Shown: piece by piece, positions 16,042-24,245 of the stretch
Numbering within the stretch: the first letter of the stretch is position 1
Layout: the number at the start of each line of letters is the position of its first letter
Assembly (NCBI RefSeq): GCF_000092905.1
Contig: NC_014098.1
Location: 2,418,001 to 2,482,000 of the forward strand
Origin: Kyrpidia tusciae DSM 2912
GTDB lineage: Bacteria > Bacillota > Bacilli > Kyrpidiales > Kyrpidiaceae
DNA length: 64,000 bases
Direction of reading: 5' to 3'
Position numbers and translations under genes: made by a program
Notes under the pieces: generated by a model
What the model was told of the DNA's origin: nothing
The model's database searches: none
The model's input: only the letters and a program-made list of their open reading frames with translations

Positions 16042-17035
16042 AAAGGAGATCCGCCGCGCCTTCGATCGCATGTTCAACGAGATTGAGGTTCCACCCGCCG
16101 AGCCCATCGTTGGGCGAATCGAGCGCAAGCAACAACAACAAAAGACAAAACGGTACATCGTCACCGGCCTCTCCGCTGCCGCGGCGGCCGGCCTCATCGC
16201 GATGGTGTCGGTGCCCCACTGGGACGGGATGTTTCGGAACCCGTCGGTGGCCTACGATGCACATCCGGGGAATACACCCGCGCCGGTCACACCGCACCCA
16301 ACAAAACCGGGGGGCACGCCGGAAACTTCGGGCCTTGGAAAGTCATCTCCGGAAAAGGCCGGGGTTTCTCAACAAGGAGCGGGGGATGCCCCCGGTGGGT
16401 CTCCGGAACACCGGGTGGGGGACAGTGGTTCGGCTAGCCAGGGAGCTTTAGCCATGGGAGGTGCCAGGGGGTCTTTATCAACCGGCAATCCAGGCGCTTC
16501 GGAGCCTCCGTCAAAGGGAGGTCAGCCATCCGCCGCGAATGAGGAACCGGCCCCTTCTTCACAAGGGAAGCCCCCAGAGCCTGGTTCGGGTTCGGTGGCC
16601 GGAGTCAATCAACAAGACAAAAGCCGGATTGTGCTCCCAAGCGCCCGGGCCATCTTGTGGACGCCCTATCAACCGTCGTTCATCCCGGCGGGGTATGAAC
16701 CGGTGGTGGAGTTCGCTTCGGCCGAGGCCGCTTCGAATGGAGGAAAATCCTCGGGAGTGCGGTGGACCTATCAAGGCCCGGGGGATGCGATTCTAATCAT
16801 TGTCCAACAACCCCTGGGGCCTAACGCCTCTTCGCCGCTGCCGATTTCGCCGTATCCCCAGGAGCAGACGACCGTACATGGACAAGCAGCGGTTTTCCAG
16901 CGGGGAAGCGATAATCTGTTGCATCTCATCTGGGTGGAAAACGAAACGCGGTTTGACATTGCCACCAACACCGATAAGCAAACGTTGCTTCAAGTGGCGA
17001 CGGGGTTGGCCCCGACGGCCCCGCAAAAACCTTGA
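16028..17035 (+). CDS. Probable membrane anti-sigma factor with DUF4367-like domain
   Basis: A 335-residue protein with a short N-terminal cytoplasmic part (1-41), one transmembrane segment (about 42-62), a long Pro/Gly/Ser/Thr-rich linker (about 75-200) and a folded C-terminal domain (about 205-332) resembling DUF4367. This arrangement suits an anti-sigma factor that binds the upstream ECF sigma inside and senses an outside signal. GGAGGTGA lies before the ATG, inside the sigma gene, so translation is coupled. No classical zinc anti-sigma HxxxCxxC motif is present. Confidence 0.72.
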   Translation: MNDFEKEIRRAFDRMFNEIEVPPAEPIVGRIERKQQQQKTKRYIVTGLSAAAAAGLIAMVSVPHWDGMFRNPSVAYDAHPGNTPAPVTPHPTKPGGTPETSGLGKSSPEKAGVSQQGAGDAPGGSPEHRVGDSGSASQGALAMGGARGSLSTGNPGASEPPSKGGQPSAANEEPAPSSQGKPPEPGSGSVAGVNQQDKSRIVLPSARAILWTPYQPSFIPAGYEPVVEFASAEAASNGGKSSGVRWTYQGPGDAILIIVQQPLGPNASSPLPISPYPQEQTTVHGQAAVFQRGSDNLLHLIWVENETRFDIATNTDKQTLLQVATGLAPTAPQKP

Positions 17036-17051
17036 CAATCTGTCGATCAAC

Positions 17052-17079
17052 AACCGCACCTCTGAGCGTGCGGTTTTTT
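17052..17079 (+). terminator. Terminator of the sigma/anti-sigma operon
   Basis: AACCGCAC (17052-17059) and GTGCGGTT (17068-17075) form an 8-bp stem followed by TTTTT. It lies 16 bp after the anti-sigma stop codon. Confidence 0.85.
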
Positions 17080-17111
17080 ATCTTTTATGTGAGTTTTCGT
17101 AACACAACCCC

Positions 17112-17140
17112 TTGTCCTGGATGACTTCCCTGCATAGAAT
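17112..17140 (+). promoter_or_regulatory. Promoter of the chemoreceptor-like gene
   Basis: TTGTCC (17112-17117), a 17-bp spacer and TAGAAT (17135-17140). It resembles sigma-A rather than the sigma-D promoters typical of motility genes. Confidence 0.6.
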
Positions 17141-17160
17141 GTAAAGTATGATACATTACA
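17140..17160. repeat. 21-bp near-perfect palindrome at a transcription start
   Basis: The arms TGTAAAGTAT (17140-17149) and ATACATTACA (17151-17160) are inverted copies with one mismatch around a central G. It begins at the last base of the -10 and covers the expected +1, an ideal repressor operator. Confidence 0.6.
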
Positions 17161-17184
17161 GATGCGGGGTAAGGAGGAGCCGCC

Positions 17185-18591
17185 ATGTGGAAAAGGGGCC
17201 GACGGGAACAAAGAGAAGACCTGAACTCAGACCGCGTGGAAAAGCTTCGGGATTTCGTGTACGCATCCCGGGTAGCGGCGGACCGCCTTGCCGCCGTGGT
17301 CAGACAAGTGGACGCCTGCACGGAAGATCTGCATCGAATCGCCGAGAACACGTCGAACTTACAAGCCGCTATCCATTCCCAAGGCCAGGCGGCTTTAGCG
17401 GACCTTCAGAAAACGGCGGTAGCGACCCAAGAAGTATCCGCCGCTGCAGATTCCATCACGACTTCCGTGAATCATATTCGCCAGCAAAGTGAAGCCACCC
17501 ATCAACGGCTGGAAGAAGTGGTCTCTTCTTTATCCATCGTCGAGAGGGCGATGGAAGATGTAACAGCGAAAGTCGGAGAAATCCGCTCCCATATCCAAGG
17601 TTTTGCTCACCAGGCCGGACAGATTCAAGAAATCCACCAGATCATCCAGAAAACAGTCTCCCAAACGACACTCCTCGCGTTGAACGCCGGGATCGAGGCC
17701 GCCCGAGCGGCTGACCACGGAAAGGGATTCGCTGTGGTAGCCGCTGAAATCAGGAAGCTCGCTGAGCAAGGTCGGACAGCCCTCACCCGCTCATCGGACA
17801 TTCTCGTTGAATTGGAAAGTGACATGCAGGCCATGCTCCAGGCTGCCGAGTCCGGGGAAATGGCGGTTAAAGATGGGGTGGACCAAGTCACCAGGGTCAT
17901 CAAACGGATCGTCTCCCTCGCAGATCCCTTCTCCCAGGTGAACCGCTGGTCCATCGCCACCTCCGAAGCAAGCCGCCGCCAGTCCGCATTGACCGCGCAA
18001 ACCAACCGTCAAACCGCCCAGGCCGCCTCGGCCATCGAAGGAGTCATTGCAGATGTGGGCACTATTCTTCACGATATGAACCAACAGGGTCGTCATATTG
18101 AGGCACTCCGCATTCTGGGAAACCACCTGCGAGAAACCTCGAATGACCTGATCCGGGCTTTTGACGCCATCGCCGGGTGGGTGCAAAACAATCCACTGGC
18201 CATTGATACGCACCGGCTAACCGCCTGCCGAGACTTACTCATCAGCCTGAGCCGAGAACCGGAAATCAAAGAAATGAAGCCGGAGTTCCACCGGCGCCGC
18301 TTACAAGTATTCCTCCACGAACAACCGGATTTTGAAGCGATTTGGTCGAACAGCCCGGACGGATCGTTTGTGTTCTCCGAACCTCCGGCCGGCCTCGTCA
18401 ACGCCAAGGAGAGGCAGTGGTGGATCCAGGCCATGGGCGGCAACGTCTATATATCAGAACCATATGTATCCGCCATTAGCCATCGGCCTACCATTACCAT
18501 CGCCGTCCCCATCTACGGGGAATTGGGGAACATCATCGGATGCTTGGGGGCCGACCTGGACCTGAGGGAAAAACCGGCCACTCGACAATGA
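17185..18591 (+). CDS. Soluble methyl-accepting chemotaxis-type protein with C-terminal PDC sensor
   Basis: A 468-residue protein without transmembrane segments. The N-terminal two thirds is an MCP signalling coiled coil with the conserved hairpin tip around [20 protein letters not shown] (about 168-187), followed by [12 protein letters not shown]. The C-terminal about 120 residues look like a PDC/dCache-type sensor module ([19 protein letters not shown]). The order is reversed relative to classical receptors, where the sensor precedes the signalling domain. GGAGGAG precedes the ATG. No che or flagellar gene is near, and the gene ends 4 bp from the convergent glucokinase gene. Confidence 0.82.
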   Translation: MWKRGRREQREDLNSDRVEKLRDFVYASRVAADRLAAVVRQVDACTEDLHRIAENTSNLQAAIHSQGQAALADLQKTAVATQEVSAAADSITTSVNHIRQQSEATHQRLEEVVSSLSIVERAMEDVTAKVGEIRSHIQGFAHQAGQIQEIHQIIQKTVSQTTLLALNAGIEAARAADHGKGFAVVAAEIRKLAEQGRTALTRSSDILVELESDMQAMLQAAESGEMAVKDGVDQVTRVIKRIVSLADPFSQVNRWSIATSEASRRQSALTAQTNRQTAQAASAIEGVIADVGTILHDMNQQGRHIEALRILGNHLRETSNDLIRAFDAIAGWVQNNPLAIDTHRLTACRDLLISLSREPEIKEMKPEFHRRRLQVFLHEQPDFEAIWSNSPDGSFVFSEPPAGLVNAKERQWWIQAMGGNVYISEPYVSAISHRPTITIAVPIYGELGNIIGCLGADLDLREKPATRQ

Positions 18592-18595
18592 CCCT

Positions 18596-19546
18596 TCAGC
18601 TCGTCGCTTCGCCGGGCCCTATAAAAGATTGCCAAGCGAGCTTCGCCGCCCCCAGGACACCGGCATCATCTCCCAAAAAAGCCGAGGATAACCGGCAATG
18701 TCTCGCCACCCGAGGCAGCACCCACCGCCGAAAGGCTTCGTCAAGGGGGGTGAACCACAGATCCCCAGCTCTGGCCACCCCTCCCCCCACCACAATCACA
18801 TCGGGACTCAACAAATTGGCGGCGGCAGCCAGTCCTCTCCCCAACCAGAAGGTGGCCTCCCGGATCACTTCGGCGGCCCGCCCATCCCCCTGCCGAACCA
18901 AAGTAAAAAGGTCTTCCACCACAAGACCGCCCGAAGGGCCCTTTAAACCTCGGCGTCGTCCCTCACGAACCAGCGCCGTGGCCGAAGCCAGGGTCTCCAA
19001 ACATCCGCGACTTCCGCAGGTACACGGCTCGCCGTCCGGTTTCATGGGCAAATGGCCGATCTCACCGGCCATAGCCAGGGCCCCTCGGTACACCTTCCCC
19101 TCCCACGCGATACCGCCCCCGATCCCGGTGCCGATCGTCACGCACAGGACGGAGGCAGCCCCTTTCCCAGCCCCGATCCACGTCTCTCCCAAGGCCGCGG
19201 CGTTGGCGTCATTGTCCAGGACAACCGGTTTGCCCAGTTCCCGTTCCATCAACTCCCGAATCGGCACTTTCTTCCAGTGCAAATTCACCGCTTCCTCCAT
19301 CCATCCGTTCTCTAAATCGAGAAAAGCCGGCCAAGCTGCGCCAACGCCGACCACATCCCTCCATTCGACCCCGGCTTGGACCGCCAGGTCCCTCACTTCT
19401 CTCCCTAGCCTCCGCAACACCCAATCAGGCCCCCGCCCGGCCTCGGTTGGCCACTGCCCACGAGCCACAACCGTCCCATCCCAGAACACGAGTCCCGCCT
19501 TAATTCGGGTCCCGCCCACATCGATCCCCGCCACGACCCTTTCCAC
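18596..19546 (-). CDS. glcK: ROK-family glucokinase
   Basis: A 316-residue ROK kinase phosphorylating glucose to glucose-6-phosphate. The phosphate motif GIDVGGTRIKAG at the start, the ATP segment VTIGTGIGGGI, the catalytic VLDNDANAAALGE and the zinc cluster GHLP...CTCGSRGCLE are all present. The GTG start has GGAGGG upstream. It is the distal gene of the minus-strand run mutM-coaE-slt-ubiD-glcK, with 59 bp to the UbiD gene. Other ROK hexose kinases share these motifs, but length and motif fit GlcK best. Confidence 0.88.
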   Translation of the reverse strand: MERVVAGIDVGGTRIKAGLVFWDGTVVARGQWPTEAGRGPDWVLRRLGREVRDLAVQAGVEWRDVVGVGAAWPAFLDLENGWMEEAVNLHWKKVPIRELMERELGKPVVLDNDANAAALGETWIGAGKGAASVLCVTIGTGIGGGIAWEGKVYRGALAMAGEIGHLPMKPDGEPCTCGSRGCLETLASATALVREGRRRGLKGPSGGLVVEDLFTLVRQGDGRAAEVIREATFWLGRGLAAAANLLSPDVIVVGGGVARAGDLWFTPLDEAFRRWVLPRVARHCRLSSAFLGDDAGVLGAAKLAWQSFIGPGEATS

Positions 19547-19605
19547 CGCCGGCTCCCTCCCCTCCGTCGTTCACAAGGCGCCCGGCTTGATGTCAACCGA
19601 TTGTC

Positions 19606-21366
19606 CTACCGCCGAACCGCCGCCGCCACCATCCGTCCCCATTCTCGGTCGACCTTTTGGGCCACTTCGGGATCCGGTTCCACCTCTCCCGGATAGCCCG
19701 GCTTCATGCGCGCATCGATGACCAAGGGAAACTGGTACGCCGGCCGGTGTCTTCCCGGTCGCGTTCGGGCATACAAATCCCGGGCCGGGTCAAACCGGGT
19801 GAACCACGTCCATAACCCCGTCGTCCCATCCCGTATTTCTTTGACGTCGTCCACCAGAACCACCACCGGCCAATCGGCCAACTCTTTCTCCAGTGCCACC
19901 TTGCTCCCGAGAGTCGGATTTTGTTCGAAGGATTCCACCTCAATGAAGATTACACCGGGAAGAAAAACCGTTGCACCTCCGAAATATGAGGGCAGAGTAC
20001 CAGGGAGGGATGTGGGCAGAGCTCGGCGAGGTTTTCCCGTGCCAATCCAGAGCGATTTACTGCCGTGATTCAGGCGTCCCCCGGTATAATCCAAGGTATC
20101 CATCGGCGTATCCGGAATTACGTAAAGATCTTTGGCCGGATCCAGCCGCTCCAGCACCGCCTGGAATACTTGGCGATAATCCCGGACATCCACCGCCTGA
20201 TCGGTCAAAAACAAGCATTTTGTCAACGAGAGTTGTCCTTCGCCGAGAATCCGGAAACCGTGAACCAATGCTTCTCCCTCGTAACTATCCCGCACAACAG
20301 CGGCACACAAGGGGTGAAATCCCGTCTCCGCAAAAGTCCAGAGATCCTTGACGCCGGGCATCGCCAGCGGAAATAAAGGAGCCAACAGCCGCTGCAAAAA
20401 CTCGCCGAGAAAATAATCTTCTTGTTTGGGTTTTCCCACCACTGTCGCCGGAAACAAGGCGTCCCGGCGGTGCAAAACCGCCTCGACCTGAAACACCGGG
20501 AAGGGATGAGCCAAGGAATAATATCCATAATGATCGCCAAAGGGCCCCTCTAGCCGCCGAACCCCGGCCGGCACCCGGCCAATCAGGGCAAACTCCGCCT
20601 CGGCGATCAAGGGGTGGTCCCACCCCGCCCATCGCCCCACGGGGATCTTGTCCCCCAGAATCAACGAGGCGAGCAAAAGTTCCGGCACAACTTCGGGTAA
20701 AGGGGCCACCGCGGCAGCCGTCAGGGCCGGAGGACCTCCCAGGAATACCGTCACAGGCAAAGCCTCACCCCGGGACTCGGCCACATGGTGATGAAAGCCC
20801 CCACCCTTGTGGATCTGCCAGTGCATACCTGCCGTGTCATCATCGAAAATCTGAACCCGGTACATCCCCAGGTTGTGCCGCCCGGTATCCGGGTGCTCCG
20901 TATACACCAAAGGTTGCGTGAGAAAGGGACCGCCGTCCTCGGGCCAACAGGTCAGGGCCGGCAACTTCCTGAGCCCGGGCGGGGAGTTCACCACTTGGGC
21001 CACGGGAAGGTCTCGGGATCGCCTGACTCCTGCCCGGGCCACCTCCTTCAGCAGTCCACGGCGCCCCCACAATGCGCTCCACCGCGGGGGGAGCAATTCT
21101 TCCGCCGCCGAGGCCATCTCGCGAACAAGCCGCTCCGGCCGGCCACCAAACGCAAGTTCCACCCTCCGGGCTGTCCCGAAAAGGTTTGTTACCAGAGGAA
21201 AGGGACTGCCTTTGACGCGATGAAAATACAATGCCCGCCCTCCCTGGGCGATCACTTGGCGGTGGATCTCCGCCGCCTCGAGGTAGGGATCCACCGGCTC
21301 CTCAATCTCAAGCAGTTCGCCCTCCCGGCGAAGAACTTCTAGAAACTCCCGCAAATTCCGGTGCAC
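19606..21366 (-). CDS. UbiD-family decarboxylase
   Basis: A 586-residue member of the prenylated-FMN-dependent UbiD family, which decarboxylates aromatic or polyprenylated hydroxybenzoate-type acids. The conserved first half includes NLGMYRVQIFDDDTAGMHWQ and HHHVAESRGEALPV, and GPFGDHYGYYS marks the active-site region. GTG at 21366 has GGAGGGGG upstream. In Firmicutes with the futalosine route, long UbiD proteins of this size act in menaquinone synthesis; no mqn gene and no UbiX flavin prenyltransferase lie in the window, so this assignment is tentative. Confidence 0.85.
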   Translation of the reverse strand: MHRNLREFLEVLRREGELLEIEEPVDPYLEAAEIHRQVIAQGGRALYFHRVKGSPFPLVTNLFGTARRVELAFGGRPERLVREMASAAEELLPPRWSALWGRRGLLKEVARAGVRRSRDLPVAQVVNSPPGLRKLPALTCWPEDGGPFLTQPLVYTEHPDTGRHNLGMYRVQIFDDDTAGMHWQIHKGGGFHHHVAESRGEALPVTVFLGGPPALTAAAVAPLPEVVPELLLASLILGDKIPVGRWAGWDHPLIAEAEFALIGRVPAGVRRLEGPFGDHYGYYSLAHPFPVFQVEAVLHRRDALFPATVVGKPKQEDYFLGEFLQRLLAPLFPLAMPGVKDLWTFAETGFHPLCAAVVRDSYEGEALVHGFRILGEGQLSLTKCLFLTDQAVDVRDYRQVFQAVLERLDPAKDLYVIPDTPMDTLDYTGGRLNHGSKSLWIGTGKPRRALPTSLPGTLPSYFGGATVFLPGVIFIEVESFEQNPTLGSKVALEKELADWPVVVLVDDVKEIRDGTTGLWTWFTRFDPARDLYARTRPGRHRPAYQFPLVIDARMKPGYPGEVEPDPEVAQKVDREWGRMVAAAVRR

Positions 21367-21413
21367 CCCGGATCCCCCTCCAACTTTCGACTCGGCCGCA
21401 GCGACCGGCGGCG

Positions 21414-21980
21414 TCAGTAAATCTCTTTATACCGGTCAAACATGAAAAACACGCGCTGCACAAAATGTCTCGTTTCTCCCACCGGGATCCGATCCGCCCC
21501 GTCCAGGGTACCGTCCCATTTACCCGCCTGAAGCCATTCCTGAACCCGGTTTGGTCCCGCATTGTAAGCCGCCACCGCCGCAACTTCATTCCCCTGAAAG
21601 CGGTGGATCAGGTAGTTTAAATACCATGTCCCCATAGCCAGACTCACTTTCGGGTTTTTCAGATCATCCGGGGAAACCCGAGGAGCCCCTGGCTGTTGGA
21701 CGATCCATCTGGCCGTGTCGGGCATCAGTTGCATCAGCCCCACCGCGCCCACCTTCGACACCCGATCTTCAGCAAAAGAACTTTCGACCCGGGCCACGGC
21801 TGCCACCAACAGCGGATCGAGATCATATTGGCTGGCCTCGGCGCGGATGTCGTCATAGTAATACAGAGGGTACATCCACCGGGCCACCCACTTGGTTTGC
21901 ATGATCGCAAAAACAGTGATGAGCAGCACCAGCAAAAGCACCATCCACCATCGGCGACGCCCGGAAAAAGCTCCCTTCAT
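21414..21980 (-). CDS. Membrane-anchored lytic transglycosylase (SLT domain)
   Basis: A 188-residue protein with an N-terminal membrane anchor (about 10-28) and an SLT lysozyme-like domain. The catalytic Glu lies in ARVESSF, followed by VGLMQLMPDTARW and AVAAYNAGPNRVQEW, the hallmarks of family 1 transglycosylases that cleave peptidoglycan. The ATG at 21980 overlaps the coaE stop (ATGA), so I prefer it to the longer frame starting at 22040. Similar genes sit beside coaE in Bacillales (ytcJ-like neighbourhoods vary). Confidence 0.88.
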   Translation of the reverse strand: MKGAFSGRRRWWMVLLLVLLITVFAIMQTKWVARWMYPLYYYDDIRAEASQYDLDPLLVAAVARVESSFAEDRVSKVGAVGLMQLMPDTARWIVQQPGAPRVSPDDLKNPKVSLAMGTWYLNYLIHRFQGNEVAAVAAYNAGPNRVQEWLQAGKWDGTLDGADRIPVGETRHFVQRVFFMFDRYKEIY

Positions 21981-22585
21981 GCGCCCGTCCGCCGATCGCA
22001 CAACGCCTGCCACACCCTTTCTACCTGCTGCCTCGTCCAAGCCAAGTCACCGCTATTGTCGATCACATAATCGGCATACCGTCGTTTCTCGTCCAAAGGC
22101 ATCTGAGAGCGAATCCGTGCCATCGCTTCTTCCGCGGAGAGCCCATTGCGGGACATGAGACGGCGCAATTGGACTTTTTCGGGAACCCATACCAAGATGC
22201 ACACATCCACCTGTTCGACCAACCCGCCCTCAATAAGCAGCGGCACGTCCCATAACACCACCGCCCTCGGGTCGCCCTCCAAGATTTCCCCAGTCAATTC
22301 CGCCATCCGGGCCCGCACCCGGGGATGGACGATGGCATTCAGCTTCGCCAACTGATCCGACCGCCCGAACACCCGGGCTCCGAGCTTCTTCCGATCCAAT
22401 TGGCCGTCAGCCTGGAGAATATCCTTTCCAAAGGCAGCCGTCAACTCTTCCAGACCTTCGGTTCCCGGTTCCACCACCTCCCGGGCCACCTGATCCGCAT
22501 CCACCAGGCGCGCTCCCAGCGCCACAAACATTCTCGACACTGTACTTTTGCCACTGGCGATCCCGCCCGTCAAGCCCGCAATCAC
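21977..22585 (-). CDS. coaE: Dephospho-CoA kinase
   Basis: A 202-residue P-loop kinase that phosphorylates dephospho-CoA in the last step of CoA synthesis. The P-loop GLTGGIASGKST, the segment VDADQVAREVV and VLWDVPLLIEGG are family signatures. The GTG start overlaps the mutM stop (GTGA), and the gene's own stop overlaps the transglycosylase start. The mutM-coaE pairing is conserved in Bacillales. Confidence 0.94.
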   Translation of the reverse strand: MIAGLTGGIASGKSTVSRMFVALGARLVDADQVAREVVEPGTEGLEELTAAFGKDILQADGQLDRKKLGARVFGRSDQLAKLNAIVHPRVRARMAELTGEILEGDPRAVVLWDVPLLIEGGLVEQVDVCILVWVPEKVQLRRLMSRNGLSAEEAMARIRSQMPLDEKRRYADYVIDNSGDLAWTRQQVERVWQALCDRRTGA

Positions 22586-23484
22586 GCGCCCATCCCCCTT
22601 GGTGCCGGTTTATCACCACCCCGGGCTTCTGCCTCCCGTCCCGTCCCATCCGCTTCAATCCCGCCCTCAGGCTGGCAGACGGGGCAAATATGCGTGCCCC
22701 GCCCGGCCACCACCCTCCGCTCAATGGAATGGCCGCATACCCGGCAGGGCTGCCCGGTCCGCCCGTACACGAACAGGTGCTCTTGCATCAACCCCGGCCT
22801 GCCGTCGCTGCGCACGTAGGAGCGCACCGTTGCCCCGCCCGCCACCAGGGCCTCCTGAAGCAAGGCGCGCATCTGGGCGAGCAATCTTTCGGCTTCGGCC
22901 GGGGTCAACGACCGTCCCGGGCGTTCCGGATGAATACCCGTCCGAAACAACACTTCGTCCACATAGATATTTCCGAGCCCCGCGATCACTCTCTGATTGA
23001 GCAGAAGCCCCTTGATGCGCCCCTTTCCGGACAGGCGCCGCCGCAAAACCTCCGGAGTCAGCTGCGGATCGAAGGGTTCGGGACCCAGGGAAGCAATGGG
23101 TGGAAACACTTCCCACTGCCGGCGCTCCACCGCGTCCATCGTCCCGAATTTGCGAACATCCCGGTAGCGAAGATCCTTGCCGTCCTCCAGATGAAAAATG
23201 ACCCGGGTGTACTCATCCACCGGCGTTTTGGCCTCCACCAGTCGATACCGCCCCTCCATCCGAAGGTGCGAAATCAGCGTCCACCTCAGCCCATGAAACA
23301 ATAAATACTTTCCCCGCCGGCCGATCTCCTGCCAGGTCTCTCCGGCAAGGCGGGCGGCAAATTCCTCCGGATCCGCCGGTGTGCGGATCGTGCGCTCGCA
23401 CAACACCGTCACGCCGGCGATTCGACTCCCCTCCAAAACAGCCAGTTCTCGCCGAATCTGCTCCACCTCGGGCCATTCCGGCAT
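22582..23484 (-). CDS. mutM: Formamidopyrimidine-DNA glycosylase (Fpg/MutM)
   Basis: A 300-residue DNA repair glycosylase/AP lyase removing 8-oxoguanine and formamidopyrimidines. The start MPEWPEVE places Pro2 and Glu3, the catalytic residues, after Met removal; the usual Leu4 is Trp here. The C-terminal zinc finger has CRVCG and CPVCQ. I chose ATG 23484 (GGGAGGG 8 nt upstream) because it produces the required N-terminus. It is the first gene of a five-gene minus-strand operon. Confidence 0.94.
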   Translation of the reverse strand: MPEWPEVEQIRRELAVLEGSRIAGVTVLCERTIRTPADPEEFAARLAGETWQEIGRRGKYLLFHGLRWTLISHLRMEGRYRLVEAKTPVDEYTRVIFHLEDGKDLRYRDVRKFGTMDAVERRQWEVFPPIASLGPEPFDPQLTPEVLRRRLSGKGRIKGLLLNQRVIAGLGNIYVDEVLFRTGIHPERPGRSLTPAEAERLLAQMRALLQEALVAGGATVRSYVRSDGRPGLMQEHLFVYGRTGQPCRVCGHSIERRVVAGRGTHICPVCQPEGGIEADGTGREAEARGGDKPAPRGMGA

Positions 23485-23628
23485 CCAGTTTGCCCTCCCG
23501 TTCACAAAACTGTACCAAAACCGTCATGTCCCATTCCTCCGTACTTTGCGGATCCGTTGTACCATCAAAAGAGGGACTTTAAACGGCAGTCCGATATCGC
23601 CGTATCCTTCGGCAAGGAGTGAGACGTT

Positions 23629-24174
23629 TTGGAGAAAAACGATCAGCAACACATGGCGAAGCCCGAAGGGAAAAACGAACTTACCCGCCGCCAATTCTTG
23701 AGTTACGCCCTCGGCGGCACCGGGGCGTTTATGGCCGCCGCCATCGGTGCGCCGTTGTTGACTTTCGGTCTGGCGCCCCTCAAGACCTCCGGTTCTTCCA
23801 ACATGGTAGGCACCGGGCACAAGGTCAGCGAATTTAACGGCCAAGACCCCAAACTTATCTCTTTTAACCTCCACGTCAACGACGGGTGGAACTCCAAGGA
23901 CGTCCAGAAGCAAGCGTACGTGATTCAACAAGGCGACAAGCTGCTGGTGATGTCTCCGATTTGCACCCACCTGGGCTGCCTGGTCAGCAAGGCGCCTCCC
24001 CAATGGAGCCAGGGCGGCAAGTGGTATTTTCACTGCCCCTGCCACAACAGCTTGTTCGACAAGTACGGCGTTCAAAGCCCGGACTCTCCGGCGACCCGGC
24101 CCCTGGATCTCTACACGTATGACGTCCGCAACGGTGAACTGTTCGTGTCCGGCCAAATGATGAAACGGGGTTAA
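23629..24174 (+). CDS. Tat-type Rieske [2Fe-2S] protein
   Basis: A 181-residue Rieske protein. The N-terminus carries a twin-arginine motif (LTRRQFLSYALGG) followed by a hydrophobic anchor, so it is exported folded through Tat. The cluster ligands are CTHLGC and CPCHNS. The TTG start at 23629 has AAGGAGTG upstream. It resembles QcrA of menaquinol:cytochrome c reductases, but no cytochrome b or c gene is adjacent, and it stands alone between minus-strand mutM and polA. Its redox partner is unknown. Confidence 0.85.
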   Translation: MEKNDQQHMAKPEGKNELTRRQFLSYALGGTGAFMAAAIGAPLLTFGLAPLKTSGSSNMVGTGHKVSEFNGQDPKLISFNLHVNDGWNSKDVQKQAYVIQQGDKLLVMSPICTHLGCLVSKAPPQWSQGGKWYFHCPCHNSLFDKYGVQSPDSPATRPLDLYTYDVRNGELFVSGQMMKRG

Positions 24175-24178
24175 GATG

Positions 24179-24206
24179 CCGGGACCGCAAGGTCCCGGGT
24201 TTTCCT
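24179..24206 (+). terminator. Terminator of the Rieske gene
   Basis: CCGGGACC (24179-24186), loop GCAA, GGTCCCGG (24191-24198), then GTTTTCCTT. It lies 4 bp after the stop codon. Confidence 0.85.
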
Positions 24207-24245
24207 TGTCCTGTACGGTATCTGTCCAGGCGTTCTTCGCCGCGG

